Source: Semisulcospira habei (Eukaryota; Mollusca; Gastropoda; Semisulcospiridae). From it: 64,000 bases of DNA. A model generated the notes under the pieces. It was given only the letters and a program-made list of their open reading frames with translations, was not told the DNA's origin and made no database searches. Within the stretch, counting starts at the first letter, position 1. Every line of letters begins with the position of its first letter. The position numbers were made by a program, and so were the translations under genes. The stretch covers positions 120,798,417 through 120,862,416 of the forward strand of contig BTPG01000005.1 of assembly GCA_036245525.1 (NCBI GenBank), given 5' to 3'. Of this stretch, positions 43,331-54,170 are shown in pieces.

Positions 43331-43667
43331 GTCTTCTACACGACCTTCACAACATTACTCTTTTTTTTCAAGGTAGTGGATGGCGGGGGCCGGGGGTGGG
43401 GTGCAATGATTGTCCGTGTTAGGGCTATCTTTCAGACCATTACGCACACCAACACTAACATTTTGACTTCTTACTGTTCCATCTAAAGACTGCCAAAGAC
43501 CACCTTGAGAACGACTAAGACGACGTGGCAAATTCAAGATGTGTATGTGCCTCTGCCGCTGTGGGCAAGTACGCTTGCAAAAAGAGATCCGAGTTGTCCA
43601 TACAGTTTCACGTCTTAAGTGGCCAACGAACTAACTCTGAGGATATAAACAAAACCAATCTCTGTCA

Positions 43668-43733
43668 GCAAGAAGCATAGATTCTCGTGAGCCCCTGCGG
43701 CTGCTTGGGCTCATAAGAATCTATGCCTCCTGC
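43668..43733. repeat. Family B hairpin
   Basis: GCAAGAAGCATAGATTCTCG faces ATAAGAATCTATGCCTCCTG, centre CCCCTGCGGCTGCTTGGG. Confidence 0.8.
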
Positions 43734-44096
43734 AAATGTATTAGAAGCGTTACGAACTGCAAAAGTCTACTTTGTTGCCAGTACTGGCACCTGAGTCTGT
43801 GGGAGTTACGCCGGCTGATCAGAAGGCCAAAATAAGCCGACACAGTTTTGGTAAGGACTTAATGCTTAATCCGATTACACGGCTAGTTCACCTTACTTTG
43901 TCTGTTTTCAACAACATAACTGCCTGAGAGAAGGCAACGGAATGTTCCTAGGAACCAACACAAACAAACAAACTTCAAACAACTACTTTAAAGACAAGCT
44001 TCGAACAAGACACGCAGTTTCTTTCGCGTAGCAACTCAATTGTATGATATAACATGTAATAACAATGTAATAGTAATAATACCCTGAAAAGACACC

Positions 44097-44301
44097 TTAA
44101 CTCATTCAGCCCGGCGCAAGGTATTTCCCAAATTTTGGAGGCGTCATCTAACGACTATGCGCCTGTTGCAGGAGATGGATCGGCCATGATAATTCAAGGG
44201 CAGTGCCAGATTAGCCTGGCGCCAAGCTAATCTGGCACTACCCTTAAATTATCATGGTCGACCCATCTCCTGCTGTAACGCGTCAGGGCTGAATGTGTTA
44301 A
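44097..44301. mobile_element. Family A mini-element, best example with TTAA at both ends
   Basis: A 205-bp element starting TTAACTCATTCAGCCCGGCG and ending CAGGGCTGAATGTGTTAA has terminal inverted repeats of about 15 bp, imperfect. The asymmetric left segment carries CCCAAATTTTGGAGGCGTCA. The hairpin core at 44168-44273 has a GGCGCC-type centre. It is non-coding. TTAA flanks are the target of piggyBac-type transposases, which would have to act in trans. Confidence 0.8.
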
Positions 44302-44869
44302 AAATTACAATATATTGTATTTCAATATTTAATATTTGCAGGAAATGTTTCCCCTCCATAACGTTTATGTAATATCGTTACCGTTGTAAAAAATAAATTA
44401 TAAAGTCTGGAGTTCAATTTCATCGTACAACAGACCGCAGATTCAAGAGCAGCGTGGACATTGTCAATGACTAAAAACTATTTTCGTTCTGACAGCTTTA
44501 AGTGCTTCATCTGTTCGTCTTATCACGTTAACAAATCTCAACTAAAGTGGTCACACCTGTACAGTATGAGTCAGTGTTGATCGTTTATTTGCATTACATG
44601 TATTTACAAATTGAATACAGGAAAGATACAAGGACTCTACAATTCGACCGTTGCAGTGGCACACGAAGATTTTCAGATGTGATATTGTCAGCTGACTAAC
44701 TAAAACCACGGAGAACGCAAGGGTATCCAAAAGGAGGTACGTTCCGGCCACACTATATCTAACCTGTTGCCGTATCCCCAAAATTGAGCTGGTCTGGAGG
44801 AAGTATGCCCCAAGTATATATTGGCGTATAGGGAATGTCAAGGGGAAATATGGCCCACAGGGGGGAGGG

Positions 44870-44910
44870 GGGGGGGGGAAGTAGCAAACATATATATATA
44901 TATATATATT
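44870..44910. repeat. G-run and (TA)n microsatellite
   Basis: GGGGGGAGGGG-type run at 44860-44878, then TA repeats at 44889-44910. No gene is visible from 44302 to 45050. Confidence 0.85.
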
Positions 44911-45049
44911 CTAGACATAGCATGTTCAGAGGGGGGTATGGCTATGTCTGCACCCTTCCCTCCCCGTTTCTACACCAGCCTTCTTTAGCCCATTACATCC
45001 TGAGGCTGATTTTTTTTTTTAATTCTTATTGTCCTATTACAGATTTGGA

Positions 45050-45152
45050 GATAGATCAGCCATTTTAGTTCAAGGGTGGTGCCGGAACAGCTTGGCGCCT
45101 CAGGCGCCAAGCTATTCTGGCACCACCCCTGAACTGAACTATCTTAGTCACA
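45050..45152. repeat. Family A hairpin
   Basis: GATAGATCAGCCATTTTAGT..GGTGGTGCCGGAACAGCTTGGCGCC faces GGCGCCAAGCTATTCTGGCACCACCCC, with ACTGAACTATCTTAGTCA on the right (a 5-base duplication in that arm). Confidence 0.8.
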
Positions 45153-45186
45153 TTTATTTCAAGCAGTAGCGTATCAGGATCAAGAG

Positions 45187-45362
45187 TTAACTCGTTCTCT
45201 GCTGGTGGACACAAACTGTTTCTGAAAGCTTTGATAATTTAACGCGAAAAATCGCCAGCTGTCCGAGAAACACGGCTACAATGTCGTGTAAGTAAGACAC
45301 AGCAATCCTCGTGTGCCTCCGCAAGTGTGAGGGCACAGGAGGGTGTATGCCTCTTGCAGGTG
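45187..45362. repeat. Family B element, diverged
   Basis: The left end TTAACTCGTTCTCTGCTGGTGG resembles the B-element end at 23776. A degraded B hairpin follows at 45297-45360 (GACACAGCAATCCTCGTGTG..CTCTTGC). Confidence 0.5.
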
Positions 45363-45750
45363 GATCGTATCCTATATGGTCATGCGCACATATGAACAGC
45401 CACACCTTGGTTTTGTTCTGAAAAATAAACTAACATTTATAAATTCATTACAGTGACTCGTACAGACATCTTCAAAAGCATTAACGTTCCAGCACGCCTA
45501 ACCTAGTGATTGACATGGTGTAAAAGTGACAAAGTACGTAGTCAAAAGGACAATACGGCCAGCCGCTATGGCTGGGTGGTTTAACGTTTCTCAAACGATT
45601 GGTTTCACACGGCGGCTTTCAGCGCCTCTGGGAAGTGTAATTATTGTACGCGATTTTACGACATGTTTATTCCGGTGTTCATTTTCAGTCGAAAGACACG
45701 GTTGGCGGTGCGAGTTCTGGTCTGTGGTTTTAGTATATAGCAGTTGTACT

Positions 45751-45832
45751 GTGTGTGCGCTGGTATGTGATTTTGGACCTTACGGCTTTCAGCTTTCAGC
45801 CGTAAGGTCCAAAATCACAAACCAGCACACAT
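45751..45832. repeat. Family E hairpin (longest copy)
   Basis: GTGTGTGCGCTGGTATGTGA then TTTTGGACCTTACGGCT pairs with AGCCGTAAGGTCCAAAATCACA and ACCAGCACACA, with a TTCAGCTTTC loop. Confidence 0.85.
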
Positions 45833-46429
45833 ACAGCTAGGTTAAACTGAAATCCTGGACCTTTTCTCGTATAGCTAATTCGGGTCTAAAACTGTGCCGC
45901 ACTGACTCGGACACGTAACTGAATAACACAAGAATGTACCAAGAACCAATTACAGGTATACCTACAGTTTTCTATTTGCCTGTGGCCACCGAAATAATTC
46001 AGCAGACGAAAATGAACCCATCATATCGACCAATTTAGAAGAACAAGCTTGACCGTCGTGTCTCTGCAGGTGTGTCACTAGCGGTCAGGCAGAACTCACT
46101 AATGAACTAAATTATGTACATTCAAAAGTGTCAACAAGTATTTTCAGAGGTAATCGATTACACAAATGTTTCATACGCATTCGTATAACGAGCGATACCT
46201 GGAGAAACCGATGGCTGGGAAAACGGATTTTTTTCCCCGATTGTTTTTGTTTTGTGTTTGTAAATCGGGATAATTTAATCACAGCGTCGGTGTTGCTCAA
46301 CTGCAAATTTTCATTCGTAGCAAGTGACACTTTCGAGACACTTTGCAGATAAAAACATGACAGCAAATCCATTGTTTTTTATGATTTTCACCAAAACTAA
46401 ACAAAAATAAAGATGGAATCAAACAATTG

Positions 46430-47210
46430 AATCATTCTGGAAGGTTACAAAGTAAAGTAGATAATAGCACTGTCAGGGGAGAGAAGTGTGCATGATCGAC
46501 CAGTGATCATAGATCTACTGTGGCCAAAGCACAAAAAAAAAAAAGATAGGAAAGAGAGGGGGCGCTAAAAAAGTGACTGAAAGCAATGCATATGGAAGCC
46601 CCCCCCCCCCCCCCCCCGAAGGGGGGCGTATCACATATCCCATTGTTCCAGCCACTCAGTGCATGGAAATTTAAATCTAGGTCCCCCCAATACTACTACA
46701 ATATCGACTGCAACCCCTTCCCCCCTTTTGGTAGGTTCTCTTTTAGGGTGCATGGAAATTTGGCTCTAGGTGGTGGCATGGAATGTATGCCCCTGCAGAC
46801 ACCACAGTAAAATGTGGTTGTCTTTGCAGGTAGGCAGAAATTCCTGCCTCCTCCAGTATCGCCGATGGTGTGCTGAAGAGGTCGCCAAGACCGAAACAGC
46901 TGTCCACACCGGCTAAATATCTGGACCCCCCTTGGGGGGACCTAGATTTAAATTTCCATGCACTGAGTGGCTGGAACAGTGGGATATGCGATACGCCCCC
47001 CCTTCCGGGGGGGGGGGGGGGGGGGGCTTCCATATGCATTGCTTTCAGTCACTTTTTTAGCGCCCCCTCTCTTTCCTATCTCTTTTTTTTTTTTTGTTGT
47101 GCTTTGGCCACAGTAGATCTATGCTCACTGGTCGATCATGCACACTTCTCTCCCCTGACAGTGCTATTATCTACTTTACTTTGTAACCTTCCTAAAATAT
47201 TAGCACTGGC
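46430..47210. mobile_element. DNA-element-like repeat with inverted arms of about 190 bp
   Basis: The left arm 46430-46620 (GGAAGGTTACAAAGTAAAGT..AGCACTGTCAGGGGAGAGAA..GATCATAGATCTACTG..GCAATGCATATGGAAG then a C-run) is the reverse complement of the right arm 46990-47205 (G-run, CTTCCATATGCATTGC..GTAGATCTATG..TTCTCTCCCCTGACAGTGCT..ACTTTGTAACC). The inner sequence also contains inverted copies of GGGTGCATGGAAATTT. Non-coding. It is the probable parent of the insert at 40554-40911. Class not determined. Confidence 0.75.
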
Positions 47211-47410
47211 AGTCTCCTCTTTTCTTTTCAAACGAATCATTCAATAGTAATGATCGGTAATGATCGGGTAAAAGTGTCAGATCAAATTGCAGAGCGATCT
47301 GGCTTGGCCACATTCCTTCTGCATCTGAAGATAAGTAGCAAATAATGTCTCTGTTTGTTTGTCTATTTTGACAAAGGGTATTTACCCGAAATATTAATAA
47401 ATTGTGTTGT

Positions 47411-47497
47411 ACCGTTTTTTCTAAGCGTGTTTCTTTCTCCGTTGGGTACTTCTTTGCATTTCACACGCTTGGCAGTCACCTTTTTGGTCTGGATTGG
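47411..47497. repeat. Dispersed repeat, reverse copy of 4990-5065
   Basis: TTTCTAAGCGTGTTTCTTTC, CGTTGGGT, CACGCTTGGCAGTCACCTTT and TTGGTCTGGAT are the complement of the 5-kb copy in matching order. Confidence 0.7.
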
Positions 47498-47832
47498 CTT
47501 AAATAACCGATGAACATGTACATAATAGCCAGGGCATAATAACCTCCAGGCGAAAGTAGACAGAAAAGGGTGTTAGGCAACGGTTTCTTATCGTTACACG
47601 TCTGTTTGCGCAACAAAGATCCGCAATAGACAACATAGCTTGGCATACGTGACACAAACTAATACAGTACAAGCTGTACTAGATAGTAGACTTTCGAAAA
47701 CAAACTAAAGCAGAGTCTCTGTTTCTGTTTCTTTTCGGAAGTTCGCTTTGAGAGTGAAAGGTTGGGCTAATTGGTGTCTTTTGCCACTAGGAAGGTGAGA
47801 AAAACTGCGAGGCATCCGCGGAAAACTTGACT

Positions 47833-47890
47833 TTAGCCTCTTGCGTGTCGGTAGCGGTTTTAGTCACGATGATTCCTGGCGCAGGACTAA
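47833..47890. repeat. Family C hairpin, left half only
   Basis: CTTGCGTGTCGGTAGCGGTT..GATGATTCCTGGC. The right arm is missing. The nearby 47891-48000 shows no gene. Confidence 0.65.
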
Positions 47891-48002
47891 GCTCACTCGT
47901 GCAACTGACCCCAGGCCCTCGTCTTTGAAGCACTGAACTTCCATCGTTATCCATTTCTATTTTGAGACAAATGAAAATTGCAATCATCAGTATATTTTTA
48001 TA

Positions 48003-48067
48003 TGCTTGCTGATCTGTGGTTTGGGACCTTGAGGTCTTAAGCTATAAGGTCCACATATCAGCCGCAC
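48003..48067. repeat. Family E hairpin (diverged)
   Basis: GCTGATCTGTGGTTTGGGACC..GAGGTCTTAAGC..TAAGGTCCACATATCAGC. Confidence 0.6.
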
Positions 48068-48566
48068 AACTCGTTAGTCGCTGGATGCCTAGTGATCTAT
48101 TGATGAAATGAAGCAGCTCTCTAAGCTCAGCATTTCGTTACAACAGAAATAGCCACAGCCATGATGTCAGCTCTTCTAAAGTCATCGCACTCTATACTGA
48201 ACCCAGGAAATTGTAGATTTTAGTCCAGGAACAAGCAACTAAAATAAATGTTCGCGTGCCAGGCGATTGTTTGCGCATTGCCGACGTAAGAACACTCACA
48301 TTATGAGTGTGTGTATTGTCAAAGCAAAGCCAGAATCGATTTAACTGGATGGTGTTTATTCAACTGTTACACCTTGACCGCCAATGTGTGGTCAACAAAC
48401 CCTTGTAAACTGACCACCAGGTAGCATTGACCAGAAAACATTGAGCACCAGTTCCTCCTGCCATTGTTATGAGGACGAAAAACTGAAACATTATTTCTAA
48501 TCGGTGGTAAGTGGTAATACAAAAGGAATGTTTTGAAAGAATATACAATTTGAGCCAAGCCCATTA

Positions 48567-48616
48567 GCAAAACGTATTCGGGCCCACTGCGGCCGCCGTG
48601 AGCCCGATGACCTTTG
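48567..48616. repeat. Family F hairpin (short)
   Basis: GCAAAACGTATTCGGGCCCA, centre CTGCGGCCGCCG, then GAGCCCGATGACCTTTGC. Confidence 0.65.
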
Positions 48617-49079
48617 CTTCGTGGGAAGTCTTACTACAACAAACTGACATTTCGTATTCCAAGCGCTAACAGAGCAAGAACGATCATGCATGGATGTTCA
48701 AGATTTGTGTCTCATTAGCTTGGCACCTGGAAGCATATTTTTTGCCGTCTCCACTGATCGAAATAAAGAAGTTTCAGTAGAAATTTGTATACAGCGACTC
48801 GTCTGATTCAGGCAGTAGATGGATATAAAAAAGACTTCACTAGCGGAACCCCTACTGATCGTCGTTATGTACTATGATGGACAAGTTCCCGTACACAAGC
48901 CACTACACAAGTAGAAACACAAACAAAAACGCGAGCACCAAAACGTGTACATGAGCCAAACAAATGGACATCTATCGCACTCCAAGAGGCAATGTTTTAC
49001 ACGTTTCCCGTTTCAGTCGTATGCTCAAAGCAAACTAACACCCTCAGTCTGAGAAACTGCCGGAGGAGACTCTAGGTCA

Positions 49080-49144
49080 GCAAGAGGCATACTTTGTCAT
49101 GAGCCTTTACGGCTGCAAGGGCTCATTTGAATGTATGTCTCTTG
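49080..49144. repeat. Family B hairpin
   Basis: GCAAGAGGCATACTTTGTCA faces TTTGAATGTATGTCTCTTG with the centre CCTTTACGGCTGCAAGGG. A (TG)n/(TA)n microsatellite follows at 49362-49415. 49416-50600 has no recognised gene. Confidence 0.75.
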
Positions 49145-50619
49145 AAGATTGAACGTGTGGGCGAGGTACTGGTTTGCCCCTACATCGGCCGTCACTGAAG
49201 TGCTGGTGTATATCGGAAAATATATCTCGATATTACCTTGGCACGCACTCCATTCAAAAAGATGTTTCTGCTTACTGGGAGATTTAAAAGGCAGACGCAC
49301 TAACAGCTTTAATTCGTTTGAAAAAAAAAATAGAGTGAATACCTATATATTTTTCATATACATGTGTGCGTGTGTGTGTGTGTGTCAGTGTGTGTATATA
49401 TATAAAATATATATGTATGTGTGTGCGTACGTGCATGCGTGCGAATGTGTGTCAGTGCAGAGTAAGAGTGTGCGGTATCAGTCAATCAGTACACAGAAGT
49501 GCAGTAATTGTGCGACGTTTCAAGCAACTGAAAGTGAACACTGATGCCGTCTCTTGCCGGCATTGATACGCCAACGTATTTATGTTACTGAATCCAGAAA
49601 TAGCAACGTACATTTGATATAAAGTATTTTAAAAGTATTTTGGGGCTGGAGGTGGGGAACACGCGTAAGCTCCTACCCCTGTACAGTACTGCAACAGTGA
49701 TAATTAATGCATAGTTGTCAGTATTGATTGACTGACTCACCGATTCATTACTATTGATAAATTGATTGACTGATCGATCGATCAACGGACTGGCCGAAAT
49801 GTGAGGATGGAAGCCTACGGAATAACGTTTACTGCTACTGCCAATCACACGGCTTTTTTTCCCTTCTTCTTTTAGACACAATCCATCAAAACTGACTGTG
49901 GCTAGGAGAATAGCAGCCGCGGCCTTCATCCAGATTAATTGGCATAACTGTAACATGCTGATCGGCCGGATTAACGGTGATTTGGCACGAACACAACACC
50001 ATGGAGCGTGTCCAACGTCAGTAGTACACTAAAGTGTACGCCTCGTGTATGAAAACATTGGGCGAAACACACAAAGAAACACTATTATAATTATGTTAAA
50101 CATCAGTTTGTCTCAAACTACTGACAATGACTCGACTCGGTGGGTAGTAAGACGAAAAATCAGTTGTAAGACTATGTGCTTCAGTCAAGACAAATCAGTG
50201 ACTGATATTCCTTCCCCTACTCAGTCGAGTCTGTTAAAAGTCAAGCACCACTTTCGGATTAAGTTGACGACACTTAGAATATTAACTTGTCCATACTACC
50301 CGTGTATCAATACCGTGTACCTCCAATCAATGCACGCCAGCAGCGGAGCTAACAGTAATTAATCTAATAACACACTGTAAACAAAACAAAGGCAGCATCG
50401 TACCACCTAAACCGGAATGCACAACTTCGCCTTTTCGCGGACACATACAATTATTTGGTTTGTCATCGCACCCGTTGTTTCGCAATCCTCGCGAAAGGCA
50501 TCAGTATAAGTTGTAATTATCAAACTGACAACACAAACAAAGCTAACACGCTTCAAACTGCAAAACAAATCATAAAATAAAAAAGCAGACGACAATAATC
50601 CATTGAGATACTGACTTAC

Positions 50620-50640
50620 CCGTCGCCCAAGCTTCGGCAT
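50620..50640 (-). CDS. Possible very short first coding exon (MPKLGRR)
   Basis: On the minus strand GGAAAC-ATG begins a seven-codon frame, MPKLGRR, that ends exactly at GTAAGTCAG, a strong 5' splice site. The ATG context has A at -3. No downstream exon on the minus strand was identified, so the gene is unknown. A short frame and a good donor can coincide by chance. Confidence 0.25.
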
Positions 50641-51185
50641 GTTTCCTGTTCAAAATGTTTGCTACTGCATGATACCTCTGTTGTCCCTCGCACAAAACTC
50701 AGTGGCCTACACGCTTGCTAACAACCACGCTTTATCGCACCCACATTTGCATCTGAAAAGCGATTCACTCTCACCGGTTCCCGTTGCTGTGTACGCGTTC
50801 CCGCTCAGATCAGCTGGCAACAAACGATAGTTTCGTATTTACACACGCGAAAATAAATGTCCTTTTGCTGTGGTCTACGTTGAACATATATTTTACAGAC
50901 AATTTCCGCAGGACGTTTTTATTGTCGTTTACCTTTCCAACCGGCGTTTGAAAGACAGACTAGATAAACTAGTGTAGTTTCGAATCTCAGAGCAGACGAT
51001 ACAAATCACCCGCAGGGTAGTCACGTAGCAAAGAAGAGACCACAACAGGTCAAGGATTTCTACACGGAAAAAAAACACCAAGAGCGGTTCTTTCGTGGCA
51101 GTATTTGCCACCGAGCCCTGCTAGGCGACTTTTTTTTCCTGCACCTGTGGGGTACGAACTGACTCGAGTGGAGGTGGGGTTAGGT

Positions 51186-51194
51186 ACGACTGTA
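51186..51194. repeat. 9-bp direct repeat left of the array
   Basis: ACGACTGTA, repeated exactly at 52339-52347 on the other side of the array. Confidence 0.8.
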
Positions 51195-52338
51195 CTCAAA
51201 CCAAGGGGAATCACAGCGCTGGACAGACAACAGTTAGATCCCCTGCCCCCGCCTATCAGGCACCCAATCGCCAGCCCACAGAGAAATACGCAGGTATAGA
51301 ATAAGACAATCATTTCCATTCCTAATAAGAATGGATCAGGTCTCTTATATAACCCATGTCTTTCTCCGGAACTTAGGAAGTAGGCAGGAGAAACATACAT
51401 ACACAAACATGAAGGTGCGCTACTATATGTGGTCGGGTAAATACCCTGATTTCCCACAGTAGATGCACAGAACATTACACAACAATGTAACGATACAAAT
51501 TTTGCCTCGAGTTATACATGATACTCACAAACCAGATAGGTGAGGCTAGCGCTGGCAGAATTGTCAGTACTCAAACCAAGGGGAATCACAGCGCTGGACA
51601 GACAACAGTTAGATCCCCTGCCCCCGCCTATCAGGCACCCAATCGCCAGCCCACAGAGAAATACGCAGGTATAGAATAAGACAATCATTTCCATTCCTAA
51701 TAAGAATGGATCAGGTCTCTTATATAACCCATGTCTTTCTCCGGAACTTAGGAAGTAGGCAGGAGAAACATACATACACAAACATGAAGGTGCGCTACTA
51801 TATGTGGTCGGGTAAATACCCTGATTTCCCACAGTAGATGCACAGAACATTACACAACAATGTAACGATACAAATTTTGCCTCGAGTTATACATGATACT
51901 CACAAACCAGATAGGTGAGGCTAGCGCTGGCAGAATTGTCAGTACTCAAACCAAGGGGAATCACAGCGCTGGACAGACAACAGTTAGATCCCCTGCCCCC
52001 GCCTATCAGGCACCCAATCGCCAGCCCACAGAGAAATACGCAGGTATAGAATAAGACAATCATTTCCATTCCTAATAAGAATGGATCAGGTCTCTTATAT
52101 AACCCATGTCTTTCTCCGGAACTTAGGAAGTAGGCAGGAGAACTCAAACCAAGGGGAATCACAGCGCTGGACAGACAACAGTTAGATCCCCTGCCCCCGC
52201 CTATCAGGCACCCAATCGCCAGCCCACAGAGAAATACGCAGGTATAGAATAAGACAATCATTTCCATTCCTAATAAGAATGGATCAGGTCTCTTATATAA
52301 CCCATGTCTTTCTCCGGAACTTAGGAAGTAGGCAGGAG
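51195..52338. repeat. S-M-S-M-S-aa-S array of identical blocks
   Basis: The blocks are S1 51195-51390, M1 51391-51569, S2 51570-51765, M2 51766-51944, S3 51945-52140, two bases AA, and S4 52143-52338. S is 196 bp (CTCAAACCAAGGGGAATCAC to AAGTAGGCAGGAG) and M is 179 bp. All copies look identical by eye. S contains TTATATAA and the small palindrome CCATTCCTAATAAGAATGG. On the minus strand the S units stay open in one frame (MEMIVLFYTCVFLCGLAIG) because 375 and 198 are multiples of three, but a stop in M ends each frame. I do not consider that frame a proven gene. Exact 9-bp repeats at both borders imply insertion as a unit. Confidence 0.85.
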
Positions 52339-52529
52339 ACGACTGTATCGGTTGAACGTCCCTCTGCCTAACTGACGCGGAGTGAAAGACACAATAAAAC
52401 ATTAGAAGTGGTTGAAAATATTTCCCTTTTATCGACTAAGATTGCAATTTTACTCTTTTCCAGTAGTTCCCGTAACTCGACTTCCAAGAGTGGATCGTTG
52501 GAGCGAAAGGGAGGGGGTGGGGGGCAGAC

Positions 52530-52800
52530 ACAAAAAAAAAAAAAAAAATGAAGTGAATGCGATAAGGCAGAGACAAATATGAACATTTTTCTAAATGTTA
52601 TGTAAATCAATAAAGCAATTCCCCCCCCCCCCCCCCAAAAAAAAAAAAATAAAAATAAAAAAAAATAAAATAAAATAAATAAAATAAAATAAAAAAATAA
52701 TAAAATAAAATAAAAATAATAAATAAATAAATAAATAAAATAATAATAATAAATAAATAAATAAAAAGACACAATTGCTTGTTTCGCCCCCCCCCCCCCC
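52530..52800. repeat. Low-complexity A/AAT-rich block between C-runs
   Basis: A-run at 52531-52548, C-run at 52621-52636, AAAT/AATAA repeats to 52768, then another C-run at 52786-52800. Non-coding. Confidence 0.9.
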
Positions 52801-53111
52801 CTCCACCACCTCATTATCATCGCCGTTCACCCCCACCATCCCCACTCCTGTCTGAGAGTCTGGAAAACACAACTACTTCTCAGGGCGGTCTACAACTTGT
52901 GTAACTTGTCAAAAAACAAAAAGTGTTCATATCAAACCACAGAACGTTTGATATGATTTTGTATGGCACAAGCTCATAGTTGTAGCTATGGGGCCAGCCT
53001 CACAGGACGCGAAGTCTATGCTTGGGGCAATATTAATTACCGTCTGGACTATCATCTATGATATGACTGCGTCCGATTCTCTTATGAAAGCTCAGTCTGC
53101 ATAATCCTATT

Positions 53112-53202
53112 TTAGCGCTTTGGCTGTTGGTAGCACTTTTTGTCTTTAGGATTCCTTTAGTATCATCGTGACAAAAAGCGCTACCAAGAGCCAAAGGGTT
53201 AA
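53112..53202. mobile_element. Family C hairpin mini-element (diverged)
   Basis: The left end TTAGCGCTTTGGCTGTTGGT and right end GCTACCAAGAGCCAAAGGGTTAA keep the TTAA-type termini. The stem has several mismatches around GATTCC/GTATCAT. Confidence 0.75.
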
Positions 53203-53253
53203 CAGACAAGTGATTCTGTATGAATTTAAACATTCAACTTAAAAGACAGTAGT

Positions 53254-53341
53254 GGGAGATGGATTGTTCAAGGGTAGTGCCACCCTCAAAGGCACGAAGC
53301 CTATCTCTGGCACTACCCTTGAACTGCCAAGGCTGATCTCT
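53254..53341. repeat. Family A hairpin (shortened)
   Basis: GGGAGATGGATTGTTCAAGG..GTAGTGCC faces GGCACTACCCTTGAACTGCC, with an altered centre. Confidence 0.7.
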
Positions 53342-53484
53342 ACAAACATTACCCAACATTGTGAAAGTCCAAATTAGCGCACGTTAAAAACAACTTTTTG
53401 GTGGATGAATCCATTTGCTTTCACTTAGGTCTTGGAAGCAAAGCACAATAGCTTGCAGAGAACAAATAGAATTTTGTCTTAGCC

Positions 53485-53682
53485 TATTTAGCCCCAACGC
53501 CAACGGCAGGAGATGGATTTACCATGATAATTCAAGGGTAGTGCAAGATGAGCTTGGCGCGTTAATCTCATCTGGCACTACACTTGAATTATCATGGTCA
53601 AGCCATCTCCTACAGCTGGTACAAAGTCATTAGGTAAAACCTCCAAAATTTGGGAAATGCGTCCGTGGAGTTAAATGGATTA
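53485..53682. mobile_element. Family A mini-element
   Basis: Ends CCTATTTAGCCCCAACGCC and CGTGGAGTTAAATGGATTAG. Hairpin core 53506-53615 (GGCAGGAGATGGATTTACCA.., centre GGCGCGTTAATC). The asymmetric right segment CCTCCAAAATTTGGGAAATG shows the orientation. Confidence 0.75.
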
Positions 53683-53784
53683 GAGAACTTGTTTCTAAGA
53701 TGAATGCATGTATACAGTCATGCATTACAATGAACCAACTGCAAAGATTCCCTGCATGTCCAACAAACACTCCCCTGCAACTCA

Positions 53785-53785
<1 letters not shown>

Positions 53786-53859
<74 letters not shown>
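53786..53859. repeat. (CA)n microsatellite
   Basis: Uninterrupted CA run of about 74 bp. Confidence 0.95.
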
Positions 53860-53863
<4 letters not shown>

Positions 53864-54124
53864 AATGCAATCAATCAACTGAACAAAAACACGATCCAGC
53901 CACAGAACAACAAACGAAACTCCTTCATCTGGTCAACACACGTTTCTCTTCAAAGACCTTATTCATGAAATAAACAGCACTGAGTACATGTACATGTTCT
54001 CAATATTAGGACCTGTACATCCAGTAGTGTAAGAGCAAAACTAACGCTGCTTCTGAAAAATGAAAGGACGTAAGGTAAACTACTGCCACGATTACTACTG
54101 TTACCTATAGTAAGTCCACTTGTG

Positions 54125-54170
54125 AGAAAAGCAAGATTTTCATTGTTATATAATGAAAATCTTGCTTTTC
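54125..54170. repeat. Short perfect-stem hairpin
   Basis: GAAAAGCAAGATTTTCATT is complementary to AATGAAAATCTTGCTTTTC with a GTTATAT loop. It is unrelated to the other families here. Confidence 0.8.

Noticed and set aside
51050..51475. 141-codon minus-strand frame as a membrane protein gene
   Set aside because: It is generated by the repeat array and stops in the M block of each unit. There is no independent evidence of coding.
51195..52338. Retrozyme-type array with hammerhead ribozymes
   Set aside because: The layout fits, but reading both strands I found no CUGANGA plus GAAA core in S or M.
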